Below are positions 29,092 through 41,784 of a stretch of 64,000 bases of DNA, one piece after another. A program made the translations under genes and the position numbers. The notes under the pieces were generated by a model. The model was given only the letters and a program-made list of their open reading frames with translations, was not told the DNA's origin and made no database searches. Each line of letters begins with the position of its first letter. Position 1 is the stretch's first letter. The stretch is taken from positions 2,232,001 to 2,296,000 of the forward strand of contig QUOL01000005.1 in NCBI GenBank assembly GCA_009761415.1, read 5' to 3'. This DNA is from Sarcomyxa edulis (Eukaryota > Basidiomycota > Agaricomycetes > Agaricales > Mycenaceae).

Positions 29092-29989
29092 ATATATGAA
29101 ATCGTGCGTTATGTCAGTCTGCTAAGGGAGGTCGTTCATCGCTCACTAGGACTTCTCAGGAATGTATATATAATGTATCTGTCTCGCTACACTTCGTCCC
29201 CATCTGAGGCGGCCTGATGATGTCCATGTGTTCGAGCATCAGGTAGATTGACTATGCGGCAAGCTGTTCTTTCGTTCGAGTAGACCATCTGGACAGCTGA
29301 AAGGCTTTTGATCATGCTTGGCTTCGAGTAGAAGTCATATGGGCCACTACTAGGATATACAGAACCCCCGACCGGAAGCACGGACAACGGATGTGGTTAG
29401 TACCTGAGGCCTGATGCGAAGTTCTGATGTTGCTCATGATGATGAGCTCAAACATCGAGTCGCCGACTCTGGAGCTTGAGCGTCTGTCCACATGCACCTG
29501 ACAAGGCCTCGAGAGGTTATATTTCAATACCAGGAGCACGACTGTCGTACTGTATGATATCATGATATTATGTTCGCGGATGAATATTGGCAAAAGTCAG
29601 CTCACATGCTGACAAGACGAATGAGGAGAGTTCGCGAAGATGATTACAAGTCAGAGAGACTCGGAAGACTCTCACCCTGTTACAGCATCAGAAGTAAGGA
29701 TGTCAGCAGAAGTTATCAGGTTTGAAATGCACACTGGCATTGCTTTGTGGAGAGAAAGGTATGAAGACTCTGCGGATGGGGGTAAGCATGAGGATGCGAA
29801 ATCCAGGTCCCGAAAATCAGGCTAGTCTTTTGATCTGACATGCATCCGCGTCTCCACTTCTCCTTGATCGAACATCATTTCTAGTCGGGCTCATACCCTT
29901 ATAGATCTGGATTATCTCTAAGGCCCCTGGTGAGTTCCACGTCTCTTAAGAAGGGCACATAGCTGAGACCGTCTGACGCTCTCCTCTCA
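29092..29989. other. Intergenic, no supported gene
   Basis: Only short ORFs without motifs are present. The last part is the promoter of the adenylate-forming reductase. Confidence 0.5.
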
Positions 29990-32900
29990 ATGATCGGGCT
30001 CCCCAAGACCCAGGCGCAAAATAGCGCGACTTACCGACTTCCACCTCTTGAGGAGCGCGCTTTTACTTTGCCAGAGCTGTACGAATGGCATGCGACTCAC
30101 AGCCCGAAGCATCCGTTCTTCGTTTTCGATGATGGTGACAGGAAATCCAAGACTATTTTATGGGAAGAGGCCATCCGTGCCATTCACAGGGCAGCACATC
30201 TGGCCAAATCGTATGTAGACGCTGATTCGCAACGACCTACCGTAGCCATTCTAGCAGCTTCAGGTGAGCCGATGAAATGGTCTCCATAACCTTTGCTCAT
30301 CGCGTCCAAGACACTATAACATACCTATGCCTCATGATGGGGGTAATCTACGCCGGGTTTGCCGTATTCCCAATATCCCCGCGTAACAGCCCCGAAGCTG
30401 TTTCACATCTTCTGTCAAAGACGAACTCTACCCATCTTATCGTTAGTGGAGAGAACTCCATTCGTACACTTGCTACATCTGCACTCGCCAGTCTCCGCAG
30501 TGACGTCAAGGTCTGTTATATGCCTTGTCATGAGGATCTATTTCCTCCAAACGCTGGTGTAAAAGACTACAAAAGATTTTCTCCTGATTCTCTTGATGTG
30601 AACGATACAGCTCTTATACTCCATTCGTCCGGTCTGTCTCAACAATTTCCCTCTGTCCAAAATGCACTGAACGTCTTGTAGGCTCAACCGCATTCCCTAA
30701 GCCCATAAGATGGTCTCACGCTGGACTGTTTCAGCTTGGTCAAGCTCCATGTAAGTCACTGCGCGCCTTTTGTCTCTGAGTCTCATTGTTATAGTCTCTC
30801 AGTTTATGGTGATCTGGATCTGTGTGGCTTGATACTGGGATGCCATTCCGTGCCCATGTTCCACGGCATGGGCGTCTTTCAGATCCTTCTAGTGGTACGC
30901 CTCGGCATCGCTCATCCTCTTGACTCGAGTAGCTGACAGTGACAACACAAATGGGTATGGATTTGGTTTTAAGGCGACCTGTGGCGTAGTGATGTCGGTC
31001 TTCAAACCAACAGCGCCAGCGACTGTTCCCACGCCAACCAATGTCTTTGAGGAATCTTTAGCCACTGACACCGAACTGATAGGATGTGTACCTATGTTCA
31101 TCGAAGTCAGTACTGAGTCCGCACTAATCCGAGACGATACCTGACCATCTGGTCTCGAAGGAATGGTCCAGGGACTCCGTCAAAGTCGATGCCATGAAGA
31201 AGATGAAGGGAGTCGTAAGTTTGTTGACCTCTCCATACTAAAGAGGCTGAACTAATTCCGTTGATAGATGTACGGCGGAGGCCCGCTGAACAAGGCCATA
31301 GGCGACTCGCTAGCATCGAATGGTGTCACAATTTACGTCACATATGCCTGGTATGTTCCCTATACGTCGTTTTTCTTTTTGTGCTATCTAGCGTTGACAA
31401 AATGCGTGCAGCACTGAGTGTGGCCCTGTCAGCACTTTTCTACGCAGTAAGAATTGCCGTCTGTATAGGCTTTCTGTATCCGTAGTGATTCTATTGTCTG
31501 TCATGCAGAAAATCCGGGCATGGATTGGGAATATTTTAGTTTCTCGGGACATACCCGTCCCGAAATGTTACCGTACGCAGATGGGATTGTAGAGGTTGTC
31601 ATGAAGGTCAGCTCTTGAATCTCTTCCTCTCTGAGTATATCCCTGATGCTGCTCCGGGGCGAAGTCGCATGAAGGTCATACACCTAGTGTCCTAAACACG
31701 ACGGTTGCGCGAGAAGATGGGTATGCTACTAACGATTTGTTGGTTCCTCACCCGACCGATCCCAATTTATGGAAGGTCTTCGGTTAGTCCAGCCTGTCCA
31801 GCGTATTCTGTCAAATCTGAACTCTCAACCTTAAGGTCGGGCGGACGATCAAATCATGCTATCGACGGGTGAAAAAGTACGTCTTTGTAAGATGTAAATC
31901 CTGCATCTTTTAATGATCCACGCCACGAAGACCAATCCAGGACCATTAGGTGACTGCTCTAGGATCTGTTGACATCTAGCCTGCGTTGTTGACTCTGTGT
32001 ATCGCCAGAAACGATATTGTCTCAAGACGTTCACATCAGAGCTGCAGTCATCTTCGGACGTGGCAGATTCCAGAACGGGGTCATTGTTGAACCGACTCCT
32101 GAGTTCGCATTCGACCCGAGCGACGAACAAATGCTTGCAGAATTTAGACGTTCAGTTTGGTGAGAAAAAAACTCGCCGTTCTACGAGCTCCCTTCGTTGA
32201 CTCATGTGGACCTTTCGTAGGCCAACTATCGAGAAGACGAATAGTTTTGCACCAACTCATTCGAGATTGTTCAAAGAGGTACAGGTCCCAAAATATTAGA
32301 TCTCCCTTCCATCTCACGACTTTCGCTAGATGATCATAGTTGCATCGCCCCGCAAGCCATTCACGTATACCGCGAAAGGCACAGTTCGACGACCAGCTGT
32401 CATCGCGGATTACGACGAAGAAATAAATTATCTGTATAACACGGTGGCCCTTTCGACACAAACAAATGTCGCATCTCCGCTTGACTGGAGCATGGCACAG
32501 ACTAAACGATTCATTCGGACTGTCCTTACCAACGTGCTGACCAATTCGGTAGATGATGATGCTGATCTGTTCCAAAATGGATGCGACAGGTGTGTGTCAT
32601 AGAAATGCTCACTATGATCGTACACTGCTTCATATACAATTTCATCTAGTTTGCAGGCTACTTGGATCCGGAATGCTATATTGAGGGCTCTTCGCGAAAC
32701 GATGGGTGCAGAAGTAGCTGGTCGTGTACCCGAGAACATCGTCTATCAGTTCCCCACTGTGTCGAGCCTTGCGTCATTCGTTTCTGCATCCACGGTTGAT
32801 GTGCCTAGAACTGATGATGTCCAGATGTCAGAGAAGATCAACGAGGTCCAGGCGATGGTCAAGAAATACTCGTCAGATCTTCTCGTACGACGCACGGATC

Positions 32901-34597
32901 GATATAACACCCAGAAGGGTGTCGATCATCTACCTACACTGGATGATGTGCATTCCGTTCATCAAGTATTTCCTCGTTCCAGATTCATACGAGCTCTCAC
33001 CGTCGACCTACCGTTGCTCATAACCAGGTACGGTTCTCGATTCAAGTCACCATCGACGAATGCACATGCAGCACCTCCCTCATCGGTGACAGTCCCTTCT
33101 TCCCAAAAACCAAACTTCGCGAGCAAGAGAGGACATTCAAGGAACTTCTCGCTCCCAGTCAAACTGTCTTTCTCTGCGAACAGGTCTTCAGAGAAAAAGA
33201 CTCCGAAGAGAGACGTCGTTCTCGTTACAGGAACTACCGGTGGCTTCGGTGCCAATGTTCTCTACCATCTCGCTATGTCCGACGATGTTTCGAAGATCTT
33301 TGCTTTGAACAGGAAATCTCCCGATGGGACATCACTTGCGTCCAAGCAAAGGACCGCTCTTCAATTGGCCTTCGACGATGTAGACATGCAGTGGCTCTCG
33401 GAAATAACATTACTCGAAGGATACCTTACTGCTCCAGGTCTTGGTCTAGACACTGAAGTCTACAAAGAGGTAGTATCCATGTCTTCGCAGCCATGCCATT
33501 TGTTGACATATCCTGATCGTTAGATTTGTCGCTCGGTCACTCACATCATACACATTGGTAAATTCCACCTACTCTTATATGACGAACATAGCATCTGATG
33601 CAGATCATCCTAGCGTGGCGCGTCGACTTCAACCTGTCTCTTTCTTCCTTTGAGAGTAATATTTGTGGGCTTAGAAACTTGATCGATATGGCTTTGCTTT
33701 CCCCCAAGCCATCTCCTCCTCGACTGATTTTCATAAGCTCTATCGGTGTCGTTCAAAGTGAGCTGATTACCGTGCATTTTGTTCGTCGCTGTTTACCAAT
33801 CCTCATTAGATACGCCACATGGAGGATTAGTCCCCGAAGCACCCATTTCCGACCCTCGAATCGCTATAGCGACTGGATATACAGAGTCTAAATATGTGAG
33901 CTGACAATTCACTGTCTGTCCCACTCGACTTTGACCGTTCTTTCAGGTGGCAGAGCAAGTCATTGCTGAGGCTGCACGAGATACGTCCTTAAAACCCATC
34001 ATTGTACGACTCGGCCAGGTGGCAGGACATCGCAGTGGTTACTGGAATGAACGGGAATGGTTTCCATCCCTCGTCAAGTCAGGCGTTACTTTGAAGTGCT
34101 TACCAAACCTGGACGGAGTAAGTTCGTTGTACTTTAAACTATGATATCTATCGCTGATATGCGCATGTCAGAACGTCTCTTGGATCCCTTCGTACGAAGC
34201 TGCCAAAGCTTTGACAGAAATGCGCGATGCCGAGTACCCTGTACTGCACCTCGCTCATCCTCGGCCAGTCCCTTGGTCTTCTTTGATAGAACCCATTGCC
34301 AGATCTCTATGTGTCCCTCTTGTTTCCTATCCGCAGTGGCTCTCTGCGCTCGAGAGCAGTCTCATCGATACCTCGATCTCTGAAGTACAACATATGCATC
34401 GAAATCCGGCGTTGCGTTTGCTAAACTTTTTCCAAACCGTTAAATTGGACAAGGATAAAGAGCCGTTGGGTGTCAGTGGTCTCGCTACTGATAAAGCCAC
34501 TCATGTTTCAGGAACTCTGAATAGCGGGCTGAAAGAGCTGGGCGTCGAAGATGTCAACAAGTGGATGGAAGGTTGGCGAAGAACGGCATTTATATGA
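29990..34597 (+). CDS. Adenylate-forming reductase (A-T-R, NRPS-like)
   Basis: This multi-exon gene has many 47-60 nt introns and I saw no frame break. The adenylation domain runs from about 30050 to 32350. It includes LILHSSG-STAFPKPIRWSH (split by an intron at about 30633), SVPMFHGMGVFQ, MYGGGPLNKAIGDSL, TYACTECGP and VFGRADDQIMLSTGEKTNPGPLE. A carrier (T) domain follows near 32570 with DLFQNGCDSLQATWIRN, where Ser takes phosphopantetheine. The C-terminal thioester reductase has the NAD(P) loop VTGTTGGFGANVLYHL (about 33225) and the Tyr-X3-Lys pair in GYTESKY. Such basidiomycete enzymes activate a carboxylic or amino acid and release it reductively as an aldehyde; the substrate cannot be read from the sequence. 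No other secondary-metabolism genes flank it. Confidence 0.93.
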
Positions 34598-34899
34598 TTG
34601 TATCTTTTTATTTATCTCAGGGTCTCGAAGTATGTAGTTGTAATTGCTCGTTTGTATGACATGGATCTTGTTAGCATGGTTATTGTAGGATCAGTATGGA
34701 TTTTGCTCAAGAAGACTGGATTTTCGCTGACGCGAAGGCGCGTAACGCACGTGGTGTAACGCGTAACGCGACGCGTCCAAGTACTCTTGGTTGTTCAAGT
34801 ATCAAACCGAGACTTGGATATGTGATGAGGCCAGTCATCAATCATATAGATAGATAGTACGTGCAATAGTGATACATCGAGTCATACCTATCCACCTCC
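34598..34899. other. Convergent intergenic gap with ACGCGT repeats
   Basis: The gap between two gene ends holds GTAACGCGTAACGCGACGCGT near 34756-34776, a cluster of ACGCG words. No gene is seen. Confidence 0.5.
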
Positions 34900-36429
34900 T
34901 CACGACCTCGACCCTGACCCACTCAAGCTCTTCAAGGGTTTACTCGGGACAATCTTTATCGACGCCTGTGCGGACTGCGAGGATTTTCTGACGACGTAGC
35001 CAGGTAAGTTTCCGTACGAGAAGAAAGGGAAGGACTTGAGGGACGGTTCAATGATATTGATGCCCGTGACAATGCACGACAGATACGTGCGGATTTGTAA
35101 AACCGACCGGGGCTGAAGCCCGTCCATCCACCCAATATTCATTATGAAGGAGAAGAACGAAAACGAAAACGATCTAAAATATAAATGCGGCTGCCGCGAG
35201 ATGAGCAGCCAATCCGACCACCTTTCCTTCCTTTCCCCTCCAGTCCCAGCCAACGGAGAAAGCGAGGCAACCACTAAATAGATTAGATACTTACGCATCA
35301 AAATGCGTCCCCCTCTTCGGGTCGGCCTTTCTCTTCTCCACCGCCTTTTTGACTTTCCGTTCGGGACGGACGACAATTATGGGTACGGGGGAATGTGTTA
35401 GGCAGTACCTGGATGTAGACACACCGTCAAACGAGTATCAAACAAAGGCGAAATGGAAAGGAAAGAGGGAAACGCACTTGCTGACACTGCCAATACCGCT
35501 GCTCATCCCGGCTAAGCCTGACCAGACGCTTCGCCCACGAGTTCCGACGACGACGCTGTCCGGCCGATACAAAGCAATGAGTCGATCTAGGGTGTCTGTG
35601 ATACGGCCGGGAACGTATTCGAGGATCAAAGAGAGCTATCGGAGAGCGTAAGAAGGGGTGGTCAGACACTTGGAGAGAGCGTTACCTTTCGATCAGGGTC
35701 ATATTCTATGCTCTTTTCTTGAATCTGTCTCATGAAGTCACGGGCTTCTTCTCGTACAATATCGTGGTCTTTATCTACATCCCCACTGTTATCTCAACTG
35801 ATCGAAAGAGACGCGAACGTATGCACAGACGAACCTAGTTCTTCCAGTTCCACACCTCTGCACACAATCAATTCGTCTCCGTCCTGGACCAATACCTCTA
35901 GCGCCCATTCAAGGGCCTCCCTGCCGCTCTCGTCAGCGCTAGCAGCGCAGAGAAAGACGCGAGTGGAGCGTGTACGTCGGTATCCTGCAGATTTGACGGA
36001 GAGGGTGAACGAGAACATGGATGCGGCGGGGTTTTCAAATGTATCGAAGGATACTTTAGGAGTGTAGCCTGCAGGGGATGGCGAGAGGTATGGGGAGTGC
36101 GGTATGAGATGGTCTGGGGCTTGCGAGGGAGATATATCGTCTGGATTTGGGCTGGCCGACCGAGGGATATTCGGAGAGAATTGGTGGGAAGCATCGCTTG
36201 GGATTGGGATTGGACTTGATATTGAAGAATGTGAATCGGGGTCTAGTTGGAGACGTGTTATGAAAGGAGACGATGTTGCGGAATTTGGACTTGTCGGGCG
36301 AGATACGTGTGCTGGAGGGCGAGAAAGAGAATTGGAAGATGATGCGTGTTTCATGGCTGATCGTAGAGGTGGAATACCGGGGAGAGGAACATGAGTGCCA
36401 TGAGGGGAAGTTGGTTGGGACGAGCTCAT
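34900..36429 (-). CDS. Universal stress protein (UspA) domain protein
   Basis: Five exons (35835-36429, 35686-35774, 35478-35635, 35295-35408, 34900-34987) join to 347 aa in phase. The first 120 residues are Ser/Pro-rich and probably disordered. The Usp fold begins at RVFLCAASADESGREALEWAL. It continues with DGDELIVCRG, LSLILEYVPGRITDTLDRLIALYRPDSVVVGTRG and, after a gap, CLTHSPVPIIVVRP, which carry the ATP-binding G-X2-G-X9-G(S/T)-like region of the family. The last intron is 307 nt, much longer than all others nearby, and may hide an alternative exon. The role is probably stress- or nucleotide-related. Confidence 0.85.
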
Positions 36430-36776
36430 CGTGGTCGACGGTCAAGAGTTGTACTTATGAAGACGATCGGCGTCGCGGCACAAGCGCTGGCCCGGCATCT
36501 TCCGACACAATTGCTCTCAAGCTCTCCGTCCATAGACGACTCGTTTGCGAGTACTTATGGACAATTAGATTGTATGTTGCTTTAGATGCCAGCACAAGTA
36601 AGTATCGTTGGGTCAGAGTATGTACTGTGACCTGGAAGGCGCTCGATTTGAGCCTGTGGCTGTGGCGTGATGGTGGCGTGTTGAGTATCGACGGCGTCGG
36701 ACTTTGAATGAGGAAGTCATCTTACATTTCATCCCTCACCAGGGACATAGTTGCGGTTAAGCCACTACAATGAAGC
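36430..36776. other. Intergenic, promoter of the Usp gene and 5' flank of the tRNA
   Basis: No supported gene. Short ORFs on both strands look like chance. Confidence 0.4.
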
Positions 36777-36864
36777 GGGCTGTTGGCACAGGGGTAGCGC
36801 GCATGCTTCGCACACATTTATGTATGATTGCATGAGGTCGTGGGTTCAAATCCCACATAGTCCA
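36777..36864 (+). tRNA. tRNA-Ala (anticodon CGC) with 16-nt intron
   Basis: The acceptor GGGCTGT pairs with ATAGTCC (two G-U pairs) and the discriminator is A. The D arm is GCAC...GCGC with one mismatch, and the anticodon stem is CATGC/GCATG. The loop is TTCGCA, with a 16-nt intron after position 37 (ACATTTATGT... region). The T arm is GTGGG-TTCAAAT-CCCAC. A box TGGCACAGGGG and B box GGTTCAAATCC are present, and a T6 terminator follows within 30 bp. Confidence 0.88.
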
Positions 36865-37439
36865 TATTTTGTCCTGTACCTTTTTTGATTGATTTATGGC
36901 GACCGTTTGCTCAGTGGCACAATTTGCCCAGTGTTCCACAGTCCTTCTTCCGTCAACCTACACCTTGATTATCAAGTATAGACAGTATCGTGGCCATTCT
37001 AGCTCCTCGTAGTGCCGGAAGATCTCCTCTAGTTCATCAGGTTACTTTCAAAGAATATCACAGGCACCCTCAACTAAATCATGAGAGTAAATATATTCGA
37101 ATCTGCACTTTCTTCATCAGGAATGATATATATACCATATCTCCTTCTCTCAAGAAAGTTATCTGTTGCTCTGGATAATGTTGCGCGTCGTTCTTCTCTT
37201 CCAAAGGGCCGTCCAATTTCGACGCGTGTGTCATGTGATGCCAAATTCCCGTGGCCTGTTGAGCCAAGTTGAACGGACAGGTTGAAGACCGTATGCTAGT
37301 CGCATGCTTCAAGTCCGCATTTCGGCATTCTCACTGATGGTCTACAGAAAGCTACTCATATTCACAACGATTGATAGTAGTCCGTAGTGTAGAATCATAT
37401 TAAGTATGTATGTCAAACCCCATATCAACCCTTGACGTG
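36865..37439. other. Intergenic, no supported gene
   Basis: Contains the pol III terminator of the tRNA gene and the 3' flank of the convergent esterase gene. The ORFs present are short and without motifs. Confidence 0.4.
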
Positions 37440-39490
37440 TCACGTAGCAAATATTCCAATAATTTTGAATGCAGGAGCTGCTTGACCTTCTTCACCGAGC
37501 AACTGGCATTCCACAAAGTGTGAGCCTCGGGACACGTAATGGTCGATGATTTCCAGACTGCAAAAAACACCGTCAACGATCAAGAGTCAACTAATCGAGA
37601 AACGTTGAACATACGCAGCCGTGGCTTCCCCTACATCCGCTGCATTCTCGATCACCTTCGCCCCCGCATAGTTGTCATCCACCCAACACTCAATAGCACT
37701 GCCCTCGCCAACCTGCGAGATCGGCTCTTTCAAGTAATACACCCCAACGTCGCCCGCGCCGATAAGCAAAGGGATCCTCAGCCTACTCGTCGGTAACGTC
37801 GATGCCCAATAATGCCCATTCGTCTGCAACGCCGATGCTCCACCAGCAGGATGGAACACAGACCAACCCGAACCGTAGAACAACGAAGGTGGAAGAGGGT
37901 TAATGAGATCATTGGCACTAACACAGAATGGTGCCACTTCTTCGAACGCTCGACCAGAGTTTGGCCGGGTATTGATGCGGCCTGCTGGAACTCGGAGTTG
38001 GGGGTAGATGCCAGGGGCAGAGGCTTTACCCGAGTTTGGTAATTCTACTTTGATTCGATTGCCGTCTGCATCGACATCTCCAGTGCCACCTTGCTCTTCC
38101 GGTGGTACACCTTTCCTCAGCCCCACACCTCCGAAAAGTCCGTGGGCATCGCCGCTGTTAGCTGAACCTGGTAGAGGTACCGTGTCGTAGGCTTGTCCTG
38201 TCGCTACTGACCAGGCTGTGCAGATTTGGGATTCGAGATATGCAATCAGGACATCGGCGAGAAGTTCATGGCCTGCAGGACTAGCGAGTACAGGATCCGT
38301 GAAATATTGCTTTATCGAAAGTGGGTCGTTCATGTAGTCGGGGTAAAGAGCGGATTTAATGCTGAACTGATTGTGAGCATGGAAGGAATGATTATCGTGT
38401 ACATCTTACATACCTGATGTGGGGGACGTCATAGAATTGTGCCACGACATTGTGCCAATGATCAGGTCCTGCGAAACCGTGACTTTGGTGGACTTGAGGG
38501 CTAAAGTGTCCGAGAATCAAAACGGCGGGCTGATCTGGTCGAAGAAGAATGGATCGGACGAGCAATTCAAAATTTTCCATCGTTTCCGAGTTTCTGTCGA
38601 TGATCCAAGCGTATTAGATTGAGTCGAAAAAGATTCAAGAGTCACGCACGAAGAATCATCGACGTCCAACTCGATAATCACCAGGTCTGTCACATCGGGG
38701 ATGTGATGACTGCTGCAGAACGAGAAATACGCGGAATTGGTCCGTCGCATGGCGCCATTCGTAAGCTCAGAGGCAGGATGAGGGAACACGGAGTTCCACC
38801 ATTCGAAGAATCGGGAAGGGTAACATTTGGGAGATATAGGGTCGTCTCCTGCACCATGACATGCAGACACTGCAGCAAGATGACATTAAGTGTGGACAAA
38901 TCACACTCATATAATGGATACTCACCTGAACCACCAATTATGCTAACGGTGACTGGCTGCCCTGATAGGGCTCTCTGCAGTACACGTTGTACGCGAGCTC
39001 CACTTCCCAGGTGAAGTCTACTCTGCGAGAGAGTCAAGGCACCGTACTTTGCACCGATCTCATCTCCAGGACCGTAGATTGGACAGAAAGCGAAAGGGTT
39101 GGGCTCTGTCTCGGATGAATTTAGATAATTCTTGACGACGAGGTTCGCCGTAGAATATGAAGAATGGCCAGTGGGTGTTGGATGGGTCGACGGTAGAACA
39201 AAATGAGTGAAGCCAATGATGAAGAGAAAGAGCGAGACGATGAGCCAGATGCGATTGGTGACACCAAAGCTCCGTTGATTTAGTCGAGAAACTTTCTCGG
39301 TATCAGAGCCCATCCCAGGAGAATTTGACTGGGGAACAGCTATATGGGCTTGTCCCTTCCCTAGCCGTCGTTGCATGAAACAAGACAGAAAAAAGAAAGC
39401 AGAAACGAGCGCCGGGGATGAGGAGAAGATGCCAGATGGAGGGAGTGCCAAGAATAAATTTGGCGCGACTTTCTTCATTCCGACCGTCAT
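37440..39490 (-). CDS. GDSL/SGNH-type esterase, type II membrane protein
   Basis: The first exon runs from ATG 39490 (or 39376) to 38926 and encodes a single hydrophobic anchor (IWLIVSLFLFIIGFTHFVL) and then the segment VTVSIIGGSG. After introns come VSACHGAGDDPISPKCYPSRFFEWW, LVIIELDVDD, ENFELLVRSILLRPDQPAVLILGHFSPQ, FAGPDHWHNVVAQFYDVPHI and SPAGHELLADVLIAYL. The C-terminal part ends LGEEGQAAPAFKIIGIFAT at TGA 37440-37442, after an intron with donor GTATGT. The order fits a family of fungal secretory-pathway GDSL-like hydrolases. It is divergent from a GT69 glycosyltransferase, which suggests a shared role in glycan modification; this is inference. Confidence 0.85.
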
Positions 39491-39560
39491 CTACTCACTT
39501 GGCCACGAACACCCCTTCTTGGGGATATACCACTACGATTACTCTGGGGAAACCATTCTA

Positions 39561-41327
39561 ATGAAGCCCACTCATGCTGGGAGTCCACTTGTTGCTCAGA
39601 TACGGCGTATACCCACTCCAATAGCCATATTCATCGGTGTCATTCTAGGCATATTACTTGCTCGAATTCTACCATGGCCGACCGTAAGCATTCATATGTC
39701 TTCTTTTGACGCTCTTTGATAACACAGAACACAGACTACATCGTCGACGACGTGGCGGACGGGCCATATCCCTGCGTATCAGACATCCCGAGTGCAATCA
39801 CGTCAACCAATCCAAGTGCCGACAATTGACCAACGGCTTCGGGTGCTCGACCTTCTCACCTCCCTTTCTCCTCATTATACAAAAGAGTGCACACGGAGTT
39901 CTCAGCCTCTCTATGCCCAACAAGCGGCAGAGCGATATGCTGCACTGATCGGGCATAAAACGCCTTCGAGAAGTTCCTGGCTGGCCAGCTTAGGTCTTGG
40001 ACTCGGGCCAGATGAGACTACCAATAACAACAAACGGAGGGATCTGCAGTCTACTAGCGAACACAAATATTTCTTTGGCATAAATCTTTACAACTCATTC
40101 GATGTCATCCCAGACCTTTTCGCCACCCTTTTCCGTGTCGCTGCTGTACTCGGATATCACAATGTTTTCGTGTCCATCTACGAGAATGGGTCCTCTGATC
40201 AAACAAAAGCACTTCTTCGGATATTCGACGCACTCACCCGAAGTGTCGGCATGCGCATCACTATCCGCACGTCCATGCGTACCAGAGGCGCGTTTAATCA
40301 TCGGATCGAATATTTGGCCGAAGTTCGTAACGCGGCCTTTGTGCCTTTGCACGAACTACGCGACGCAGAGAATGAGTATTTCGATACTATCATTTTCATG
40401 AACGATATTCTCCCTTGCGTCGACGATCTTCTCGAACTCATCTGGCAGAGCCGTAATAACAACGCTGGCATCACCTGCGCCGCTGATTACATGTATCATG
40501 ACGAGATCGTATGTTCTTTGCTTCGTCTGTCGTGTATCAGCTGCTCACCTTTCGAGTTTACAGGGATCCCCCGTGTTCTACGATAATTGGGTGGCTCGCG
40601 ATATCAACGGTACTGCTCTTGAAAACGCGCCGTTCGAGAAGATCTTTCACCATGACGACTCTTCGCAACGATTCCAACGGCATCTCCCCATCCAAGTCCA
40701 ATCATGTTGGAACGGTATCGCTGTACTCGATCCAGCGCCTTTTTACTCCCCGCCACACGTGCGATTCCGGATGGCTAGGATAACAGAAGGAGAGTGCAGC
40801 GCCAGTGAGTGCAGTCTCATCTGCAACGACTATTGGGATGCTGGGTACGGTAGGATCATGATGGTTCCACGAGTCAAATTGGCTTATGACAGAGTGCGAC
40901 TCTCAATATCTTATCTAGTACTTCGACGGGTGACTGACGTCTTTTACAGAAAGTCTTCGATATAATACACCCACAAAGACGAAACCTTACCGCTATCCGT
41001 GGTTATGTCAGGATGGGTGGACTTCCTGATAATCCGAGGACGGATCCACAGGATCGTTCTTGGTTTGGTCCACATGACCGTTTGTTTACGGAAGAAGAGG
41101 GTGAACCAATCGACTTTGTCCCTGGTCCCGAATATGGTGCGTATATTTTGTTATCTACCATACCGCTTGTTTTGGCTGATTGTTCGCTCTTAGTGTGGTG
41201 TTGGGGCTGGGATGGTGCTGGAGATCTCGAAGGACCGGACGTCGATCCCATCTGGGAACGCATGTCAAACCAATCGACAAGACCCGAAGCCGTCGTTGTC
41301 AAACATGATCGGAGCATTATAGCATGA
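39561..41327 (+). CDS. GT69 family glycosyltransferase (CAP59/CMT1-like)
   Basis: Exon 1 (39561-39683) encodes a short cytosolic tail and an anchor (TPIAIFIGVILGILLARIL). A 51-nt phase-0 intron follows. Exon 2 from 39735 carries the luminal domain with YFFGINLYNSFDVIPDLF, VFVSIYENGSSDQTKALLRIF, EVRNAAFVPLHEL, FDTIIFMNDILPCVDDLLELI and CAADYMYHDEI. Later exons give GSPVFYDNWVARD, CWNGIAVLDPAPF, ECSLICNDYWDAGYGRIMMVPRVKLAYD and VWCWGWDGAG. These are the conserved blocks of cryptococcal CAP59 and alpha-1,3-mannosyltransferase CMT1 relatives. The product probably acts in the Golgi on cell-wall or capsule-like glycans. Confidence 0.92.
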
Positions 41328-41784
41328 GGGTGTTGCAGCAGTCGGAGTGGTGCTTACTATCATATACACACCCTGTACCTGCAACCCAAAGCCTGTGCGC
41401 CGCGAGGAGGAGGGACGGTAAATCGTACTTTAAAATCGTCTATGCTGTCGAGGCTTAGTTTAGTTATAGTATTTTGGTGATAAAGAGGGATTCATGGTAG
41501 TATACGGGGATGCTCATGATAGGTGCATGGAAGCTGCTCGACAATTGACAGTTCGCAGGCGCATAATCCCCAATTGACGCTCTCGTTATAAGGAGTGGAT
41601 TTCTGATCGCCGCTTATTGAGAATAGTGTACACTGGCATATAAATTCGGAGTGTATCGACATATCTCAGTTATTACTCTGTTAGAATGTCGCTGATCTGA
41701 GACTGCTTAGGCTTAATAACAAGGTCTGCTTGTTGTCTATAGATGGTCTGCATCAGAGATAGGTTCGAGAGCGGCAAGACTGAC
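41328..41784. other. Convergent intergenic gap
   Basis: 3' flanks of the glycosyltransferase and CSN1 genes; nothing else supported. Confidence 0.5.
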
